From Bacteroidales bacterium (lineage in GTDB: Bacteria; Bacteroidota; Bacteroidia; Bacteroidales; F082), in NCBI GenBank assembly GCA_015489465.1, contig WFZS01000200.1, positions 1 through 45,063 on the forward strand: 45,063 bases of DNA, written 5' to 3'. A program made the translations under genes and the position numbers. Positions 25,846 through 35,019 of this stretch are shown here, in pieces. Every line of letters starts with the position of its first letter. Position 1 is the stretch's first letter. The notes under the pieces are model-generated. The model was not told where the DNA came from and ran no database searches. It saw only the letters and a program-made list of their open reading frames with translations.

Positions 25846-27162
25846 ATGGATAAATTACTGATTTACGTCCCAAAATTAACATCGAGGATAAGATATACAT
25901 TCAAACTTGTATTTAGTGACATACTTTTGATGGAGTATGAACTTACAGACGATCTTGATTTTTATCTTTCTTCCGACAGACCGAGGATGCAGTATGCTCC
26001 CAAACCTTATTCGGATGATCTTTTTTTTATGTCACACGGATTATTGCTGAAAAGAGGTACCGAAGTTATAGATGTTGATGTTGTAGAATACGAAGGAATA
26101 AATGCTATTTTCCCGGTTGAAGATTCGTCATCGGCAATGCCTTTTGATGTTTTTTCGGCAATATTTTATCTTGTTTCCAGATATGAAGAATATCTTCCGT
26201 TTGTCAGGGATAAACATGGGAGATTCACCGCTGAAAAAAGCCTCGCATTTCAATTGGGTTTTTTAAGAAAACCCGTAGTTAATATTTGGGCGCTCAAAAT
26301 AAGGTCCATTCTTCTTGATAAATATCCCGACTTGAAGTATTCAATACGGAACTACAAATTTATTCCGACCTACGATATTGATTCGGCTTGGGCTTATAAA
26401 GAAAAAGGTTTGGTTAGGACAATAGGAGGCTATTTGTTGGCTTTGAAAAATATGGATTGGTATGATATTAAAGAAAGAACGCTGGTATTACTAAACATGA
26501 AAAAAGATCCGTTTGATACTTATGATTTACAACTTTCATATCAAAAAAAATACGGACTAAAGCCGGTTTATTTTTTCCTTTTTGCACGTTATTCCAATTA
26601 TGATAAAAACATAAATACACGAAATAAAAGGTTCCGCCATCTTATCATACGAATAATGGATTACGCAAAAATAGGTATTCATCCTTCGTATTATTCTGTT
26701 GAGCATCCGGAGCTTGTTAAAAAAGAACTTGAAGAACTTGAAAAAGTTGTAAATAAGGATATTAATAGGAGCCGTCAACATTTTTTAAGATTAATATTGC
26801 CCCACACATACAGGAATATAATAGAAAACGACATCATAGACGATTATACCATGGGCTATGCTTCGCAACCCGGTTTCAGAGCCGGCATTTGTACTCCTTT
26901 TTATTTTTACGACCTGGATATTGAACGGGAAACAAATTTGAGATTAAATCCGTTTGCCGTTATGGATGGTACTTTAAACGACTATATGCATCTTACAACA
27001 TTGGATGCTTTGGATATTATTAAAGAATTAATAGACGAAGTTAAAAAAGTTAACGGTACTTTTATTTCATTATGGCATAATGAATCTTTAAGTGACGAAC
27101 TGCGTTGGAAAGGGTGGCGTAAATTGTATGAACAAATGTTGGAACTTGCCGTTGAAAATTAA
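25846..27162 (+). CDS. Polysaccharide deacetylase-like protein (DUF7033 type)
   Basis: A 438-residue cytosolic protein of a family common in Bacteroidota, with an N-terminal DUF7033-like region and a C-terminal NodB-like fold. Visible pieces: PFDVFSAIFYLVSRYEEYLP, the acidic TYDIDSAW motif that matches the D-x-D metal site, GIHPSYYS, GYASQPGFRAGICTPFYFYD and FISLWHNESLS. No signal peptide. I start it at the ATG at 25846: a reading from 25747 would run through the rocD terminator and a -7 box. The FemAB-like gene follows after 9 bp. The family is annotated as deacetylase by fold only; a role in surface polysaccharide or lipid modification is inference. Confidence 0.8.
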   Translation: MDKLLIYVPKLTSRIRYTFKLVFSDILLMEYELTDDLDFYLSSDRPRMQYAPKPYSDDLFFMSHGLLLKRGTEVIDVDVVEYEGINAIFPVEDSSSAMPFDVFSAIFYLVSRYEEYLPFVRDKHGRFTAEKSLAFQLGFLRKPVVNIWALKIRSILLDKYPDLKYSIRNYKFIPTYDIDSAWAYKEKGLVRTIGGYLLALKNMDWYDIKERTLVLLNMKKDPFDTYDLQLSYQKKYGLKPVYFFLFARYSNYDKNINTRNKRFRHLIIRIMDYAKIGIHPSYYSVEHPELVKKELEELEKVVNKDINRSRQHFLRLILPHTYRNIIENDIIDDYTMGYASQPGFRAGICTPFYFYDLDIERETNLRLNPFAVMDGTLNDYMHLTTLDALDIIKELIDEVKKVNGTFISLWHNESLSDELRWKGWRKLYEQMLELAVEN

Positions 27163-27171
27163 ATTTATGTA

Positions 27172-28104
27172 ATGATTAAATACGTAAAACATAAAAATAT
27201 TGACAAGGAAAAATGGGACGACCTTATCGGAAAAGCGTTTAATGGAAATATTTACGCTTATTCATGGTATCTGGATATTGTTCATCCGTATTGGGATGCA
27301 TTGATAGAAGATGATTACGAAAGAGTTATGCCGATGCCCGTGTCAAGAAAGTTCGGGATTAAATACATGCTACAACCTTTTTTTGCACAACAGCTTGGGG
27401 TTTTTTCATCATCTATTTTGACACCCGACAATGTAGCTGCTTTTTTAAATGCTATTCCGCGCAATATTAAACTGGTTGAAATAAATCTAAACAGTTATAA
27501 CAGAATTGTTGACGAAAGGTTTGATATAAGATTTCGTAAAAATTATCTGTTGGATCTTATAAATCCTTATGAAATTACAAGGAAAAACTACTCGACAAAT
27601 CATAAAAGAAAACTGAAGAAAGCGGAAAAACTTCAGCTTGGAATTTTAAAAAATATACGACCCGACGATATTGTTACTCTTTTTAGAGCTAATAAAGGAA
27701 AAAAAATCAAAAAGTGGACGGATCATCATTATTTGAGGTTGCAGCATTTAATGTATATGGCAATTCACAAAGGCAAAGGAGTTACTTACGGTGTTTTTTC
27801 GGGGAATAACGAACTTCTTGCCGGGGCATGTTTTTTTAAGAGCCATTCAAAACTTGTATTTATATTCTCGGGACAAAGCGAAGAGGGCATGAAAAATAAC
27901 AGTCTGGCTTATTTAATTGATAATGTGATACAACAATATTCACCCGGAAACTATATTTTGGATTTTGAAGGCTCGGACGACCCGGGGATGGCCCGTTTTT
28001 ACAAAGGTTTCGGAGCAAAAGAGACTTTATATTACCAATTTCGAAGAAACAATCTTATTTTGCCTCTGTCGGTTGCTTATAAACTGAAAAAGAAAGTCGG
28101 TTAG
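27172..28104 (+). CDS. FemAB/GNAT-like acyltransferase
   Basis: A 310-residue protein with the GNAT-like double fold of the FemAB / Acetyltransf_6 group. Features: an N-terminal WDDLIGKAFNGNIYAYSWYLDI, a basic helix NYSTNHKRKLKKAEK in the middle, then GACFFKSHSKLVFIFSGQSEEGMKNN and a C-terminal LDFEGSDDPGMARFYKGFGA block, which resembles the end of GNAT domains. FemAB proteins add amino acids from aminoacyl-tRNA to peptidoglycan precursors, and others acylate sugars; the substrate here is unknown. The 9-bp gap to the deacetylase-like gene indicates one operon, and the pair recurs in Bacteroidota. No terminator is visible after it. Confidence 0.7.
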   Translation: MIKYVKHKNIDKEKWDDLIGKAFNGNIYAYSWYLDIVHPYWDALIEDDYERVMPMPVSRKFGIKYMLQPFFAQQLGVFSSSILTPDNVAAFLNAIPRNIKLVEINLNSYNRIVDERFDIRFRKNYLLDLINPYEITRKNYSTNHKRKLKKAEKLQLGILKNIRPDDIVTLFRANKGKKIKKWTDHHYLRLQHLMYMAIHKGKGVTYGVFSGNNELLAGACFFKSHSKLVFIFSGQSEEGMKNNSLAYLIDNVIQQYSPGNYILDFEGSDDPGMARFYKGFGAKETLYYQFRRNNLILPLSVAYKLKKKVG

Positions 28105-28176
28105 AATATATGTTTATTTTACCGTAAGATTATAAATATCCGCCTGTTGACATTCAAATATTTATATGCTAAATAC

Positions 28177-28206
28177 TTGACAAACCCGAAAAAATTAGTA
28201 TTTTTG
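28177..28206 (+). promoter_or_regulatory. Promoter of the rimP-nusA-infB operon
   Basis: TTG (28177-28179), a 19-nt spacer and TATTTTTG (28199-28206). This is the best match to the Bacteroidota -33/-7 promoter in the window. The transcript would carry a leader of about 60 nt before rimP. Confidence 0.75.
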
Positions 28207-28221
28207 CAGGCGTTTTTAAAC

Positions 28222-28269
28222 ATGAGGAAAGATTTTTGTGAGGGGACAACAAGTCCCCTCTTTTTATAG
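28222..28269 (+). other. Possible 15-codon leader ORF before rimP
   Basis: An ATG at 28222 opens a frame of 15 codons that ends with TAG at 28267-28269, 3 nt before the rimP ATG. It runs straight through the hairpin at 28240-28260. The encoded peptide, MRKDFCEGTTSPLFL, is not recognisable. Whether it is translated cannot be judged from one sequence. Confidence 0.3.
28240..28265 (+). promoter_or_regulatory. Terminator-like hairpin in the rimP leader (putative attenuator)
   Basis: GAGGGGAC (28240-28247) pairs perfectly with GTCCCCTC (28253-28260) around AACAA, followed by TTTTT. It has all the marks of an intrinsic terminator but lies between the operon promoter and the rimP ATG (28273), so it should act as an attenuator or affect initiation at rimP. 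The downstream genes include nusA, whose product acts on such hairpins; E. coli nusA autoregulates its own operon. Confidence 0.65.
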
Positions 28270-28272
28270 ATT

Positions 28273-28734
28273 ATGATAGATAAAAGAAAAATAGAAAAGT
28301 TAGTTGCGGAAAATTTGGAAGGTACGGACCGTTTTGTTGTGGATATTAAAGTGAGTCCTGAAAACCTTATTCAGGTTTTTATTGACTCCGATTCAGCCGT
28401 GACTATCAAAAACTGTGTGGATTTGAGCAGGCATATAGAGGGGAATTTGGACAGGGATGAAGAGGATTTTGAATTACGTGTAATGTCGTCGGGAGCGGAC
28501 CGTCCGTTTCAAATGTTGCGACAATATAAAAAGAATGTCGGGAGAAAAGTTAATGTAACGTTAAAGGACGGTACCGAATTGAGGGGCGAATTATTGGAGG
28601 CTGATGATCAAGGAATTAAAATTCAAGAGGAAAAACTTGTAAAAAGAGGTAGAAAAAAAGATTATAAAGCGGGTGAAATTAAATATTTGCCCATGAGTGA
28701 TATAAATCAAACTAAGGTTATAATTACATTTTAG
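28273..28734 (+). CDS. rimP: Ribosome maturation factor RimP
   Basis: Cytosolic factor for 30S subunit maturation. The 153-residue length is normal. The N-terminal domain has the family motif VDIKVSPENLIQVFIDSD and DLSRHIEGNLD, with the conserved ELRVMSSGADRPF (classically V-SSPG-DRPL) where the domains meet; the C-terminal SH3-like domain includes GRKVNVTLKDGTELRGELLEA. First gene of the standard rimP-nusA-infB operon; nusA follows after 29 bp. A promoter and attenuator-like hairpin lie just upstream. Confidence 0.94.
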   Translation: MIDKRKIEKLVAENLEGTDRFVVDIKVSPENLIQVFIDSDSAVTIKNCVDLSRHIEGNLDRDEEDFELRVMSSGADRPFQMLRQYKKNVGRKVNVTLKDGTELRGELLEADDQGIKIQEEKLVKRGRKKDYKAGEIKYLPMSDINQTKVIITF

Positions 28735-28763
28735 TTATAAACAGTACAAAAAGACTTAATAAA

Positions 28764-30011
28764 ATGGATAAAATAAATCTGGTAGAGACCTTTTCCGAAT
28801 TTAACGAGCTGAAAAATATCGACAGGGAATCTTTAATGAGTATTCTTGTCAGTGTTTTCAAAAATATGCTGAAAAAGAAATACGGCGAAAACGCTAACTT
28901 TGATATTATTGTTAACGTTGACAAAGGTGACCTTGAAATATGGAGAACAAGAACTATTGTTGAAGATGACGAATTGGAAGATCCCAGCAAGGAAATAGCT
29001 CTTTCGAAAGCCATTGAAATAGAGCCCGATTTTGAAGTGGGTGAAGATGTGGTAGAGCAAATTACGTTAAACGATTTTAACAGGAGGGAAATTTTGGCTA
29101 TACGCCAGAATCTTGTTACCATGGTAATGAAAAGAGAGAAAGAGGCGAGTTTTAACAAGTATCGTGAAAAGTTGGGTGAAATAGTAACAGGCGAAGTTTA
29201 CCAGGTTTGGAAAAACAGAATTATGGTTTTGGATGATGAGGAGATAGAGCTTATCCTTCCCAAAGATCAGCAAATCCCGTCGGATTATTTCCGTAAAGGA
29301 GATACTGTGCGGGCTGTGGTTTCGAAAGTTAACTTTGATGAAAACTCAAATAAGCTCGAGATTATTCTGAGTCGTACTTCACCGGTATTTCTCGAAAGAT
29401 TGTTTGAACAGGAAGTTCCCGAAATCTACGACGGACTTATCACCATTAAAAAGATTGTAAGGGTGCCCGGGGAAAGAGCTAAAGTTGCGGTGGAGTCGTA
29501 TGACGACAGAATTGACCCTGTGGGTGCTTGCGTTGGTATGAAAGGTTCAAGAATTCACGGTATCGTTCGTGAACTTCGTAATGAAAATATTGACGTTATA
29601 AATTACACCACAAATACTTCTTTATACATTCAAAGAGCTTTGTCGCCTGCACAGATTACTAAAATAGTTATTGACGAAGACAAAAAGCACGCTATGGTTT
29701 ATATGAAACCGGACCAGGTTTCTTTAGCTATCGGAAAAGGCGGGCATAATATAAAACTAGCGGGAAAACTTACAGGTTACGAAATTGATATTTATAGAGA
29801 TCCGGAGTATGATGCCAACGACGACGTAAGTTTGGAAGAATTTGAGGACGAGATTGAAAAATGGATTCTTGACGAATTCAGAGCAATAGGTCTTGATACC
29901 GCAAAAAGTGTTTTAAGTCTTGATATTGACGAACTCGTTAAAAGAACCGACCTTGAAGAGGAAACTATCAAAGAGGTGGTTAAAATACTTAAAGAAGAGT
30001 TCGACTATTAA
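28764..30011 (+). CDS. nusA: Transcription termination/antitermination factor NusA
   Basis: RNA polymerase-binding factor that affects pausing, termination and antitermination. The 415-residue protein has the N-terminal polymerase-binding domain (about 1-130, with LVETFSEFNELKNIDRESLM), an S1 domain (about 135-200, ITGEVYQVWKNRIMVLDDEE-like), and two KH domains (about 225-345) with GACVGMKGSRIHGIVRELRNENID and SLAIGKGGHNIKLAGKLTGYEIDI. A helix-hairpin-helix-like segment follows (about 365-412). The repeated acidic domains of the E. coli protein are absent, as is usual outside Proteobacteria. infB follows after 109 bp. Confidence 0.96.
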   Translation: MDKINLVETFSEFNELKNIDRESLMSILVSVFKNMLKKKYGENANFDIIVNVDKGDLEIWRTRTIVEDDELEDPSKEIALSKAIEIEPDFEVGEDVVEQITLNDFNRREILAIRQNLVTMVMKREKEASFNKYREKLGEIVTGEVYQVWKNRIMVLDDEEIELILPKDQQIPSDYFRKGDTVRAVVSKVNFDENSNKLEIILSRTSPVFLERLFEQEVPEIYDGLITIKKIVRVPGERAKVAVESYDDRIDPVGACVGMKGSRIHGIVRELRNENIDVINYTTNTSLYIQRALSPAQITKIVIDEDKKHAMVYMKPDQVSLAIGKGGHNIKLAGKLTGYEIDIYRDPEYDANDDVSLEEFEDEIEKWILDEFRAIGLDTAKSVLSLDIDELVKRTDLEEETIKEVVKILKEEFDY

Positions 30012-30120
30012 AAGAGGTATTTTGTAATTTTAAACATATTTTAATTAATTTTATATTAAAATATTTAGTTAACGGAAAAGCCGTTGAGAAACGGGAAAAG
30101 TAGAAAACAAACAGAAATAT

Positions 30121-33114
30121 ATGAGTTCAGTGAAACCGATTAGATTAAACAAGGCTGCAAGAGATTTTAATCTTAGTACAGGCACAGTTGTGGAATTCCT
30201 CGAAAGCAAAGGGTTTAAGATTGAAAATCCTAACCCTAACACCAAACTTAGTGTTGAGATGGTTGAAGCTTTGGAAAAGGAGTTTCATTACGATAAAATA
30301 TTAAAACAGGAAATTTCTCAAAAAAATAAAGATTCAAAAAAGCACCTTGAATCGGTTACTATTGAAGACATAAAAAAAGAGGAGAAAGTAGAGGAGGAAG
30401 AATTATTTGATGTAGATGTTTTTGATGAAAAGAAAGAAGAAAGAAAAGTTAAAGAGGAGAGTGTGGAAGAAACGGTGGAAGAAAAAGTAGAGAAAGAAGA
30501 AGAAAAGGAAGAAATTGAAAAAAAGGAGGAACAAAAAGAAGAGGAAAAAGAAACAGTTGTTGTTGAAAAAGAAGTTGAGAAAGTTGTTGAAACGGAGGAA
30601 TCTCCGGTAGCGGCAAATGAGGAGGAAATAGATCAAAAGGAAAAGAAAGAACCGGCTGCTGAAGAACAAGAGGAAACTGTTGAACAAGTTGAAGGAGTTA
30701 AAGTTGTAGGAAAAATTGATATTGACAGTTTAAATCAAAAAACACGTCCTGCTAAAAAAACAAAGGCTCAAAAGCGTAAAGAAGCCGAAGAAAAGAAAAA
30801 AGCAGGGCAAAAGAAAAAAGAAAAAGAAAAAACAGCAATTGAAGCGCAAAATAAAAAAGCTCAAGAAGAGAAAATAGCTGAAGAGATTGAAGCAGAGAAA
30901 GTTAGGCAAGAGAAAATTGCGGAAGTTAAAGCCCGGGAAGAAAAAGATAATTTTATTGAAACGAAATACGAAAAGCTGGACGGACCTACCGTTGTAGGTA
31001 AGATTGACCTTCCTTCTAATAAATCGAAACAAAAGAAAAAAGGAGGTAGTAACAAGCCTGTAGCTTCTTCAAGTGAAGCTCCTGCGGATATCTCCAAAAG
31101 AAAAAATAAAAGACCCAGGATAGAAAAACAAGGTAAAGGTAAACAGGGAGCTAAAAATGCCGATGCAGGCGCTGGCAAGGGAAGAAAAAAAGGACACAAA
31201 CATACGCCTAAACCGGAGCTTTCGGAGGAAGATATCCAAAAACAACTTAAAGAAACATTGGCACGACTGCAGAAACAGGGTTCCAAATCGAAAGCATCTA
31301 AACACCGTAGAGAAAAAAGAGCGAATATTGCCGAGATAGCAAGAAAAGCTCATGAAAGTGATGATGACAAAGTTATTAAAGTTACGGAGTTTCTGACGGC
31401 CGGTGAACTTGCTGCTTTAATGGATGTAAATGTTATTGAAGTAATTAACAAATGTATGGCACTCGGAGTGGTTGTTTCGATAAATCAACGACTTGATGCC
31501 GAAACAATATCCATTGTAGCCGAAGAATTCGGCTATACGGCAAAATTTGTTGATATTGATGAAGAGGATGTTGCCGGTACAAAAGAAGAAGAACAGGATA
31601 ATCCGGAAGATTTGGTTACCAGAAACCCGATAGTAACCGTTATGGGACATGTGGACCATGGAAAAACCAAACTTCTCGACTATATACGTCATTCAAATGT
31701 TGTTGCCGGTGAGGCCGGAGGTATCACGCAGCATATCGGTGCTTACGAAGTTGAATTACCCGACGGAAGAAAAATCACTTTTCTCGATACTCCGGGTCAT
31801 GAAGCGTTTACCGCTATGCGTGCCAGAGGCGCTAAAGTTACGGATATTGCAATTATAGTTATTGCTGCCGACGATGCGGTAATGCCCCAAACAAAAGAAG
31901 CTATTACCCATGCTCAAGCCGCAGGTGTCCCCATAGTTTTTGCTTTTAACAAAATGGATAAACCCGGAGCCAATGCCGACAGAATTCGTGAACAGTTGGC
32001 AAACATGAATATTCTTGTTGAAGAATGGGGAGGTAAATACCAATCTCAAGAAATTTCAGCCGTAACGGGTATGGGTGTTAATGAATTGCTGGAAAAAGTT
32101 TTGCTTGAAGCCGAACTTCTTGAACTTAAAGCCAATCCTAAAAAACCTGCTGCCGGAACGGTGCTTGAAGCTTCGCTGGATAAGGGTAGGGGATATGTTG
32201 CAAATATTTTGGTTCAAGACGGAACTTTAAGAAAAGGTGATGTTCTTGTTGCGGGACCCGTTTACGGCAGGGTAAAAGCTTTATATAATGAAAGAAATAA
32301 ATTGATTCAGGAAGCAGGACCGGCCACCCCGGCTCTTTTGTTGGGTCTCACCGGAGCTCCGCAAGCGGGAGATTTATTTAAAGTATATAAAGATGAGAAA
32401 GAAGCCAGACAAGTGGCAAACAAACGCCAGCAACTGTTGCGCGAGCAGACTCTCAGAACCAAGAAACACATCACTCTTGATGAGATTGGTAGAAGAATCG
32501 CAATAGGAGACTTTAAAGAACTTAACCTTATTATCAAAGGTGATGTTGACGGCTCCGTTGAAGCTCTGTCCGATGAATTGTTGAAATTGTCAACGGAAGA
32601 GGTTCAGGTTAATATTATTCATAAAGCCGTTGGTGCTATTACCGAAACGGATGTAATGTTGGCTTCCGCTTCGGATGCAATTATTATCGGTTTTATGGTA
32701 CGTCCGGTACCTTCGGCACGTAGATTGGCCGAAAGGGAACAAGTGGATATCAAAACATACTCTATTATTTATCAAGCTAAAGAGGAAATTGAAGATGCCA
32801 TTAAAGGTATGTTAACCAGGAAGACTGAAGAAAAGATTGTTTGTAACCTCGAAGTTCGACAAGTATTTAAAGTTTCAAAAGTAGGCACTGTTGCGGGTTG
32901 TTATGTGCTTGACGGTAAAATAACACGTAACACCAAAATACGTTTGATACGTGACGGTATCGTTGTTTATACAGGTAATTTGGGGTCGCTCAAACGTTTT
33001 AAAGATGATGTTAAAGAGGTGTCGGCAGGATACGAGTGCGGTCTTAATATTGAAAATTTTAACGATATTAAAGTAGGTGACATCATTGAAGGATATGAAA
33101 TTGTTGAGATTTAG
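30121..33114 (+). CDS. infB: Translation initiation factor IF-2
   Basis: GTPase that places fMet-tRNA in the P site and promotes subunit joining. At 997 residues it is long because of a highly charged, low-complexity N-terminal linker (about 60-410, rich in E and K). A small IF2_N domain sits at 1-55 ([26 protein letters not shown]). The second IF2_N-like block is [19 protein letters not shown]. The G domain begins at P-loop GHVDHGKT (509-516), followed by G2 [12 protein letters not shown]3 DTPGHEAF and G4 NKMD. Beta-barrel and C-terminal fMet-tRNA-binding domains complete it. Last gene of the operon, closed by a strong terminator. Confidence 0.97.
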   Translation: MSSVKPIRLNKAARDFNLSTGTVVEFLESKGFKIENPNPNTKLSVEMVEALEKEFHYDKILKQEISQKNKDSKKHLESVTIEDIKKEEKVEEEELFDVDVFDEKKEERKVKEESVEETVEEKVEKEEEKEEIEKKEEQKEEEKETVVVEKEVEKVVETEESPVAANEEEIDQKEKKEPAAEEQEETVEQVEGVKVVGKIDIDSLNQKTRPAKKTKAQKRKEAEEKKKAGQKKKEKEKTAIEAQNKKAQEEKIAEEIEAEKVRQEKIAEVKAREEKDNFIETKYEKLDGPTVVGKIDLPSNKSKQKKKGGSNKPVASSSEAPADISKRKNKRPRIEKQGKGKQGAKNADAGAGKGRKKGHKHTPKPELSEEDIQKQLKETLARLQKQGSKSKASKHRREKRANIAEIARKAHESDDDKVIKVTEFLTAGELAALMDVNVIEVINKCMALGVVVSINQRLDAETISIVAEEFGYTAKFVDIDEEDVAGTKEEEQDNPEDLVTRNPIVTVMGHVDHGKTKLLDYIRHSNVVAGEAGGITQHIGAYEVELPDGRKITFLDTPGHEAFTAMRARGAKVTDIAIIVIAADDAVMPQTKEAITHAQAAGVPIVFAFNKMDKPGANADRIREQLANMNILVEEWGGKYQSQEISAVTGMGVNELLEKVLLEAELLELKANPKKPAAGTVLEASLDKGRGYVANILVQDGTLRKGDVLVAGPVYGRVKALYNERNKLIQEAGPATPALLLGLTGAPQAGDLFKVYKDEKEARQVANKRQQLLREQTLRTKKHITLDEIGRRIAIGDFKELNLIIKGDVDGSVEALSDELLKLSTEEVQVNIIHKAVGAITETDVMLASASDAIIIGFMVRPVPSARRLAEREQVDIKTYSIIYQAKEEIEDAIKGMLTRKTEEKIVCNLEVRQVFKVSKVGTVAGCYVLDGKITRNTKIRLIRDGIVVYTGNLGSLKRFKDDVKEVSAGYECGLNIENFNDIKVGDIIEGYEIVEI

Positions 33115-33140
33115 GCAAGCTTTATAAATACGGTAATAAA

Positions 33141-33172
33141 AAAAGGAGATTGTTAATGCAATCTCCTTTTTT
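33141..33172. terminator. Terminator after infB
   Basis: AAAAGGAGATTG (33141-33152) pairs perfectly with CAATCTCCTTTT (33159-33170) around TTAATG. It ends the rimP-nusA-infB transcript and, being symmetric, also lies 14 bp past the 3' end of the convergent tRNA gene. Confidence 0.92.
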
Positions 33173-33185
33173 ATTTAAGACTTCG

Positions 33186-33260
33186 GGTGGTAGATGGGAC
33201 TCGAACCCACGACCCCTGGAACCACAATCCAGTGCTCTAACCAACTGAGCTACAACCACC
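33186..33260 (-). tRNA. tRNA-His (GTG)
   Basis: The minus strand folds into a complete cloverleaf. The D arm is GCTC/GAGC, the anticodon stem CTGGA/TCCAG with loop TTGTGGT (anticodon GTG at 33223-33225), and the T arm has loop TTCGAGT. The extra G at position -1, typical of tRNA-His, is encoded (33260) and faces discriminator C73 (33186). CCA is not encoded. The acceptor stem has one mismatch, U6 against U67. Confidence 0.95.
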
Positions 33261-33273
33261 GTTTTTGGAGGTG

Positions 33274-33301
33274 CAAATATACAATTTTTTTGCATTTCAA
33301 A
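33274..33301 (-). promoter_or_regulatory. Promoter of tRNA-His
   Basis: On the minus strand, TTTG (33298-33301), a 16-nt spacer and TATATTTG (33274-33281) match the Bacteroidota promoter, 13 nt before the tRNA 5' end. Confidence 0.6.
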
Positions 33302-33348
33302 TTATTTTTTAAGTAAAAAATAATTAGCCGTTTCAAGATATATTATTC

Positions 33349-33356
33349 TAATTTTG
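33349..33356 (+). promoter_or_regulatory. -7 box of nadE
   Basis: TAATTTTG matches TAnnTTTG and ends 16 nt before the GTG start of nadE. No clear upstream TTG. Confidence 0.5.
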
Positions 33357-33372
33357 CAAAAAAAATTAAACA

Positions 33373-35007
33373 GTGAAAATAGCAATAGCACAGATTAATT
33401 ATCATATCGGAAACTTTGAAAGTAATGTTGATAAGATAATATCGAGTATTAAAAAAGCGGAGAAAAACGGCGCTGAAATTGTCATCTTTTCAGAGCTTGC
33501 AATTCCCGGTTATCCTCCCAGAGATTTTCTTGAATTCCGTGATTTTGTGAACAAATGTTATGATAGTGTCGAAACCGTTGCCGGATACTGTACAAATATT
33601 GCGGCAATAGTGGGCACACCGGTTTTTAATGAAAATCCCAAAGGGAAACCTTTATACAATGCTGCCGCTGTGTTGTACGACGGAAAGGTGCAGAAATATA
33701 TACGTAAAACATTGCTGCCCAACTATGATATTTTTGATGAATACCGTTACTTTGAACCGAACAGAGAGTTTGAAATTGTTGAATACAAAGGCAAAAAACT
33801 TGCTGTAACGGTTTGTGAAGATCTTTGGAACGTAACCGATAGTCCGTTATACGTTACAAATCCCATGGATGAACTTATTAAATTCAATCCTGACTTTATA
33901 ATAAATATTGCAGCTTCTCCATTTGATTATAAACAGGAAAAACTGCGTAAGGAAGTATTAAAACGTAATGCCGTTGAGTATAATTTACCGCTATTTTACG
34001 TTAATCATGTGGGCGCTCAAACCGAACTTTTGTTTGACGGGGGGTCGTTGGTAATGAACAGGAAGGGAGAAATTGTTAACGAATTGAAATATTTTGAAGA
34101 AGATTTTTCAATAACGGATTCGGAAGAAGTTGATGAACTTACTCCCGTAAAACCTCACAATCCTCCCGAAATTTCACTTATACACGATGCTTTGGTAATG
34201 GGAGTGAAGAATTATTTTGAAAAGTTGGGATTTAAAAAAGCGATTATCGGACTTTCCGGTGGTATAGATTCAGCTGTTACGGCTGTTATCGCTGCCCGTG
34301 CATTGGGAAACGAAAACGTTTATAATGTTATGCTACCTTCAAGATATTCTTCCGAACACTCTGTTAATGATGCCGTTAAATTGGCCGAAAATGTTAAAAT
34401 GCCTTATGATATCATAAGTATTGAAAAAACATTCAGCGCCTTGGAGGAAACCCTGAAACCTTATTTTAAAGGTCTTCCCTTCAATATTGCCGAAGAAAAT
34501 TTGCAGGCAAGGGCGCGGGGAGTTATATTGATGGGGCTATCTAACAAGTTCGGGTATATTCTTTTAAACACGAGTAATAAAAGTGAAACGGCTGTGGGTT
34601 ACGGAACGTTATACGGGGATATGAACGGCGGTTTGTCGGTTTTGGGAGATGTTTATAAAACAAGAGTATTTGAGCTTGCAAGATATATTAACAAAGATGA
34701 AGAAATAATTCCAGAAAATATTATAACAAAACCGCCTTCTGCGGAATTGCGCCCGGACCAAAAAGATTCCGATTCGTTACCGGATTATAAAATACTCGAT
34801 AAAATATTATACCTTTATATAGAGGAACGTAAAGGTCCAAAAGAGATAGTTAATGAAGGTTTTGAACCCGGATTGGTTAAAAGGGTTCTTAAAATGGTAA
34901 ATACAAACGAATATAAACGGTACCAAACTCCTCCGATTTTGAGGGTGACACCAAAGGCGTTCGGTATGGGAAGAAGAATGCCTATAGTAGCCAAATATTT
35001 ATTGTAA
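33373..35007 (+). CDS. nadE: Glutamine-dependent NAD+ synthetase
   Basis: Last step of NAD biosynthesis: amidates deamido-NAD+ with ammonia taken from glutamine, using ATP. The 544-residue protein has an N-terminal nitrilase-like glutaminase domain (about 1-250) with FSELAIPGYPPRDFL (catalytic E), the lysine in RKTLLPNYDIFDEYRYF and the nucleophilic cysteine in VTVCEDLWN. The C-terminal synthetase domain carries the PP-loop SGGIDS (295-300), the TSNKSETAVGYGTLYGDM block and KPPSAELRPDQKD. The start is a GTG at 33373, directly before MKIAIAQINYHIGNF; no better start exists. The AddB-like gene follows after 12 bp. Confidence 0.95.
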   Translation: MKIAIAQINYHIGNFESNVDKIISSIKKAEKNGAEIVIFSELAIPGYPPRDFLEFRDFVNKCYDSVETVAGYCTNIAAIVGTPVFNENPKGKPLYNAAAVLYDGKVQKYIRKTLLPNYDIFDEYRYFEPNREFEIVEYKGKKLAVTVCEDLWNVTDSPLYVTNPMDELIKFNPDFIINIAASPFDYKQEKLRKEVLKRNAVEYNLPLFYVNHVGAQTELLFDGGSLVMNRKGEIVNELKYFEEDFSITDSEEVDELTPVKPHNPPEISLIHDALVMGVKNYFEKLGFKKAIIGLSGGIDSAVTAVIAARALGNENVYNVMLPSRYSSEHSVNDAVKLAENVKMPYDIISIEKTFSALEETLKPYFKGLPFNIAEENLQARARGVILMGLSNKFGYILLNTSNKSETAVGYGTLYGDMNGGLSVLGDVYKTRVFELARYINKDEEIIPENIITKPPSAELRPDQKDSDSLPDYKILDKILYLYIEERKGPKEIVNEGFEPGLVKRVLKMVNTNEYKRYQTPPILRVTPKAFGMGRRMPIVAKYLL

Positions 35008-35019
35008 ATAGATAAGATA

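Noticed and set aside
30071-30085. Terminator between nusA and infB
   Set aside because: AACGG/CCGTT is only 5 bp and no T-run follows. The genes are probably co-transcribed.
30403-31353. Open frames antisense to infB, rich in F and L
   Set aside because: They are mirror images of the Lys/Glu-rich linker of IF-2 and have no independent support.
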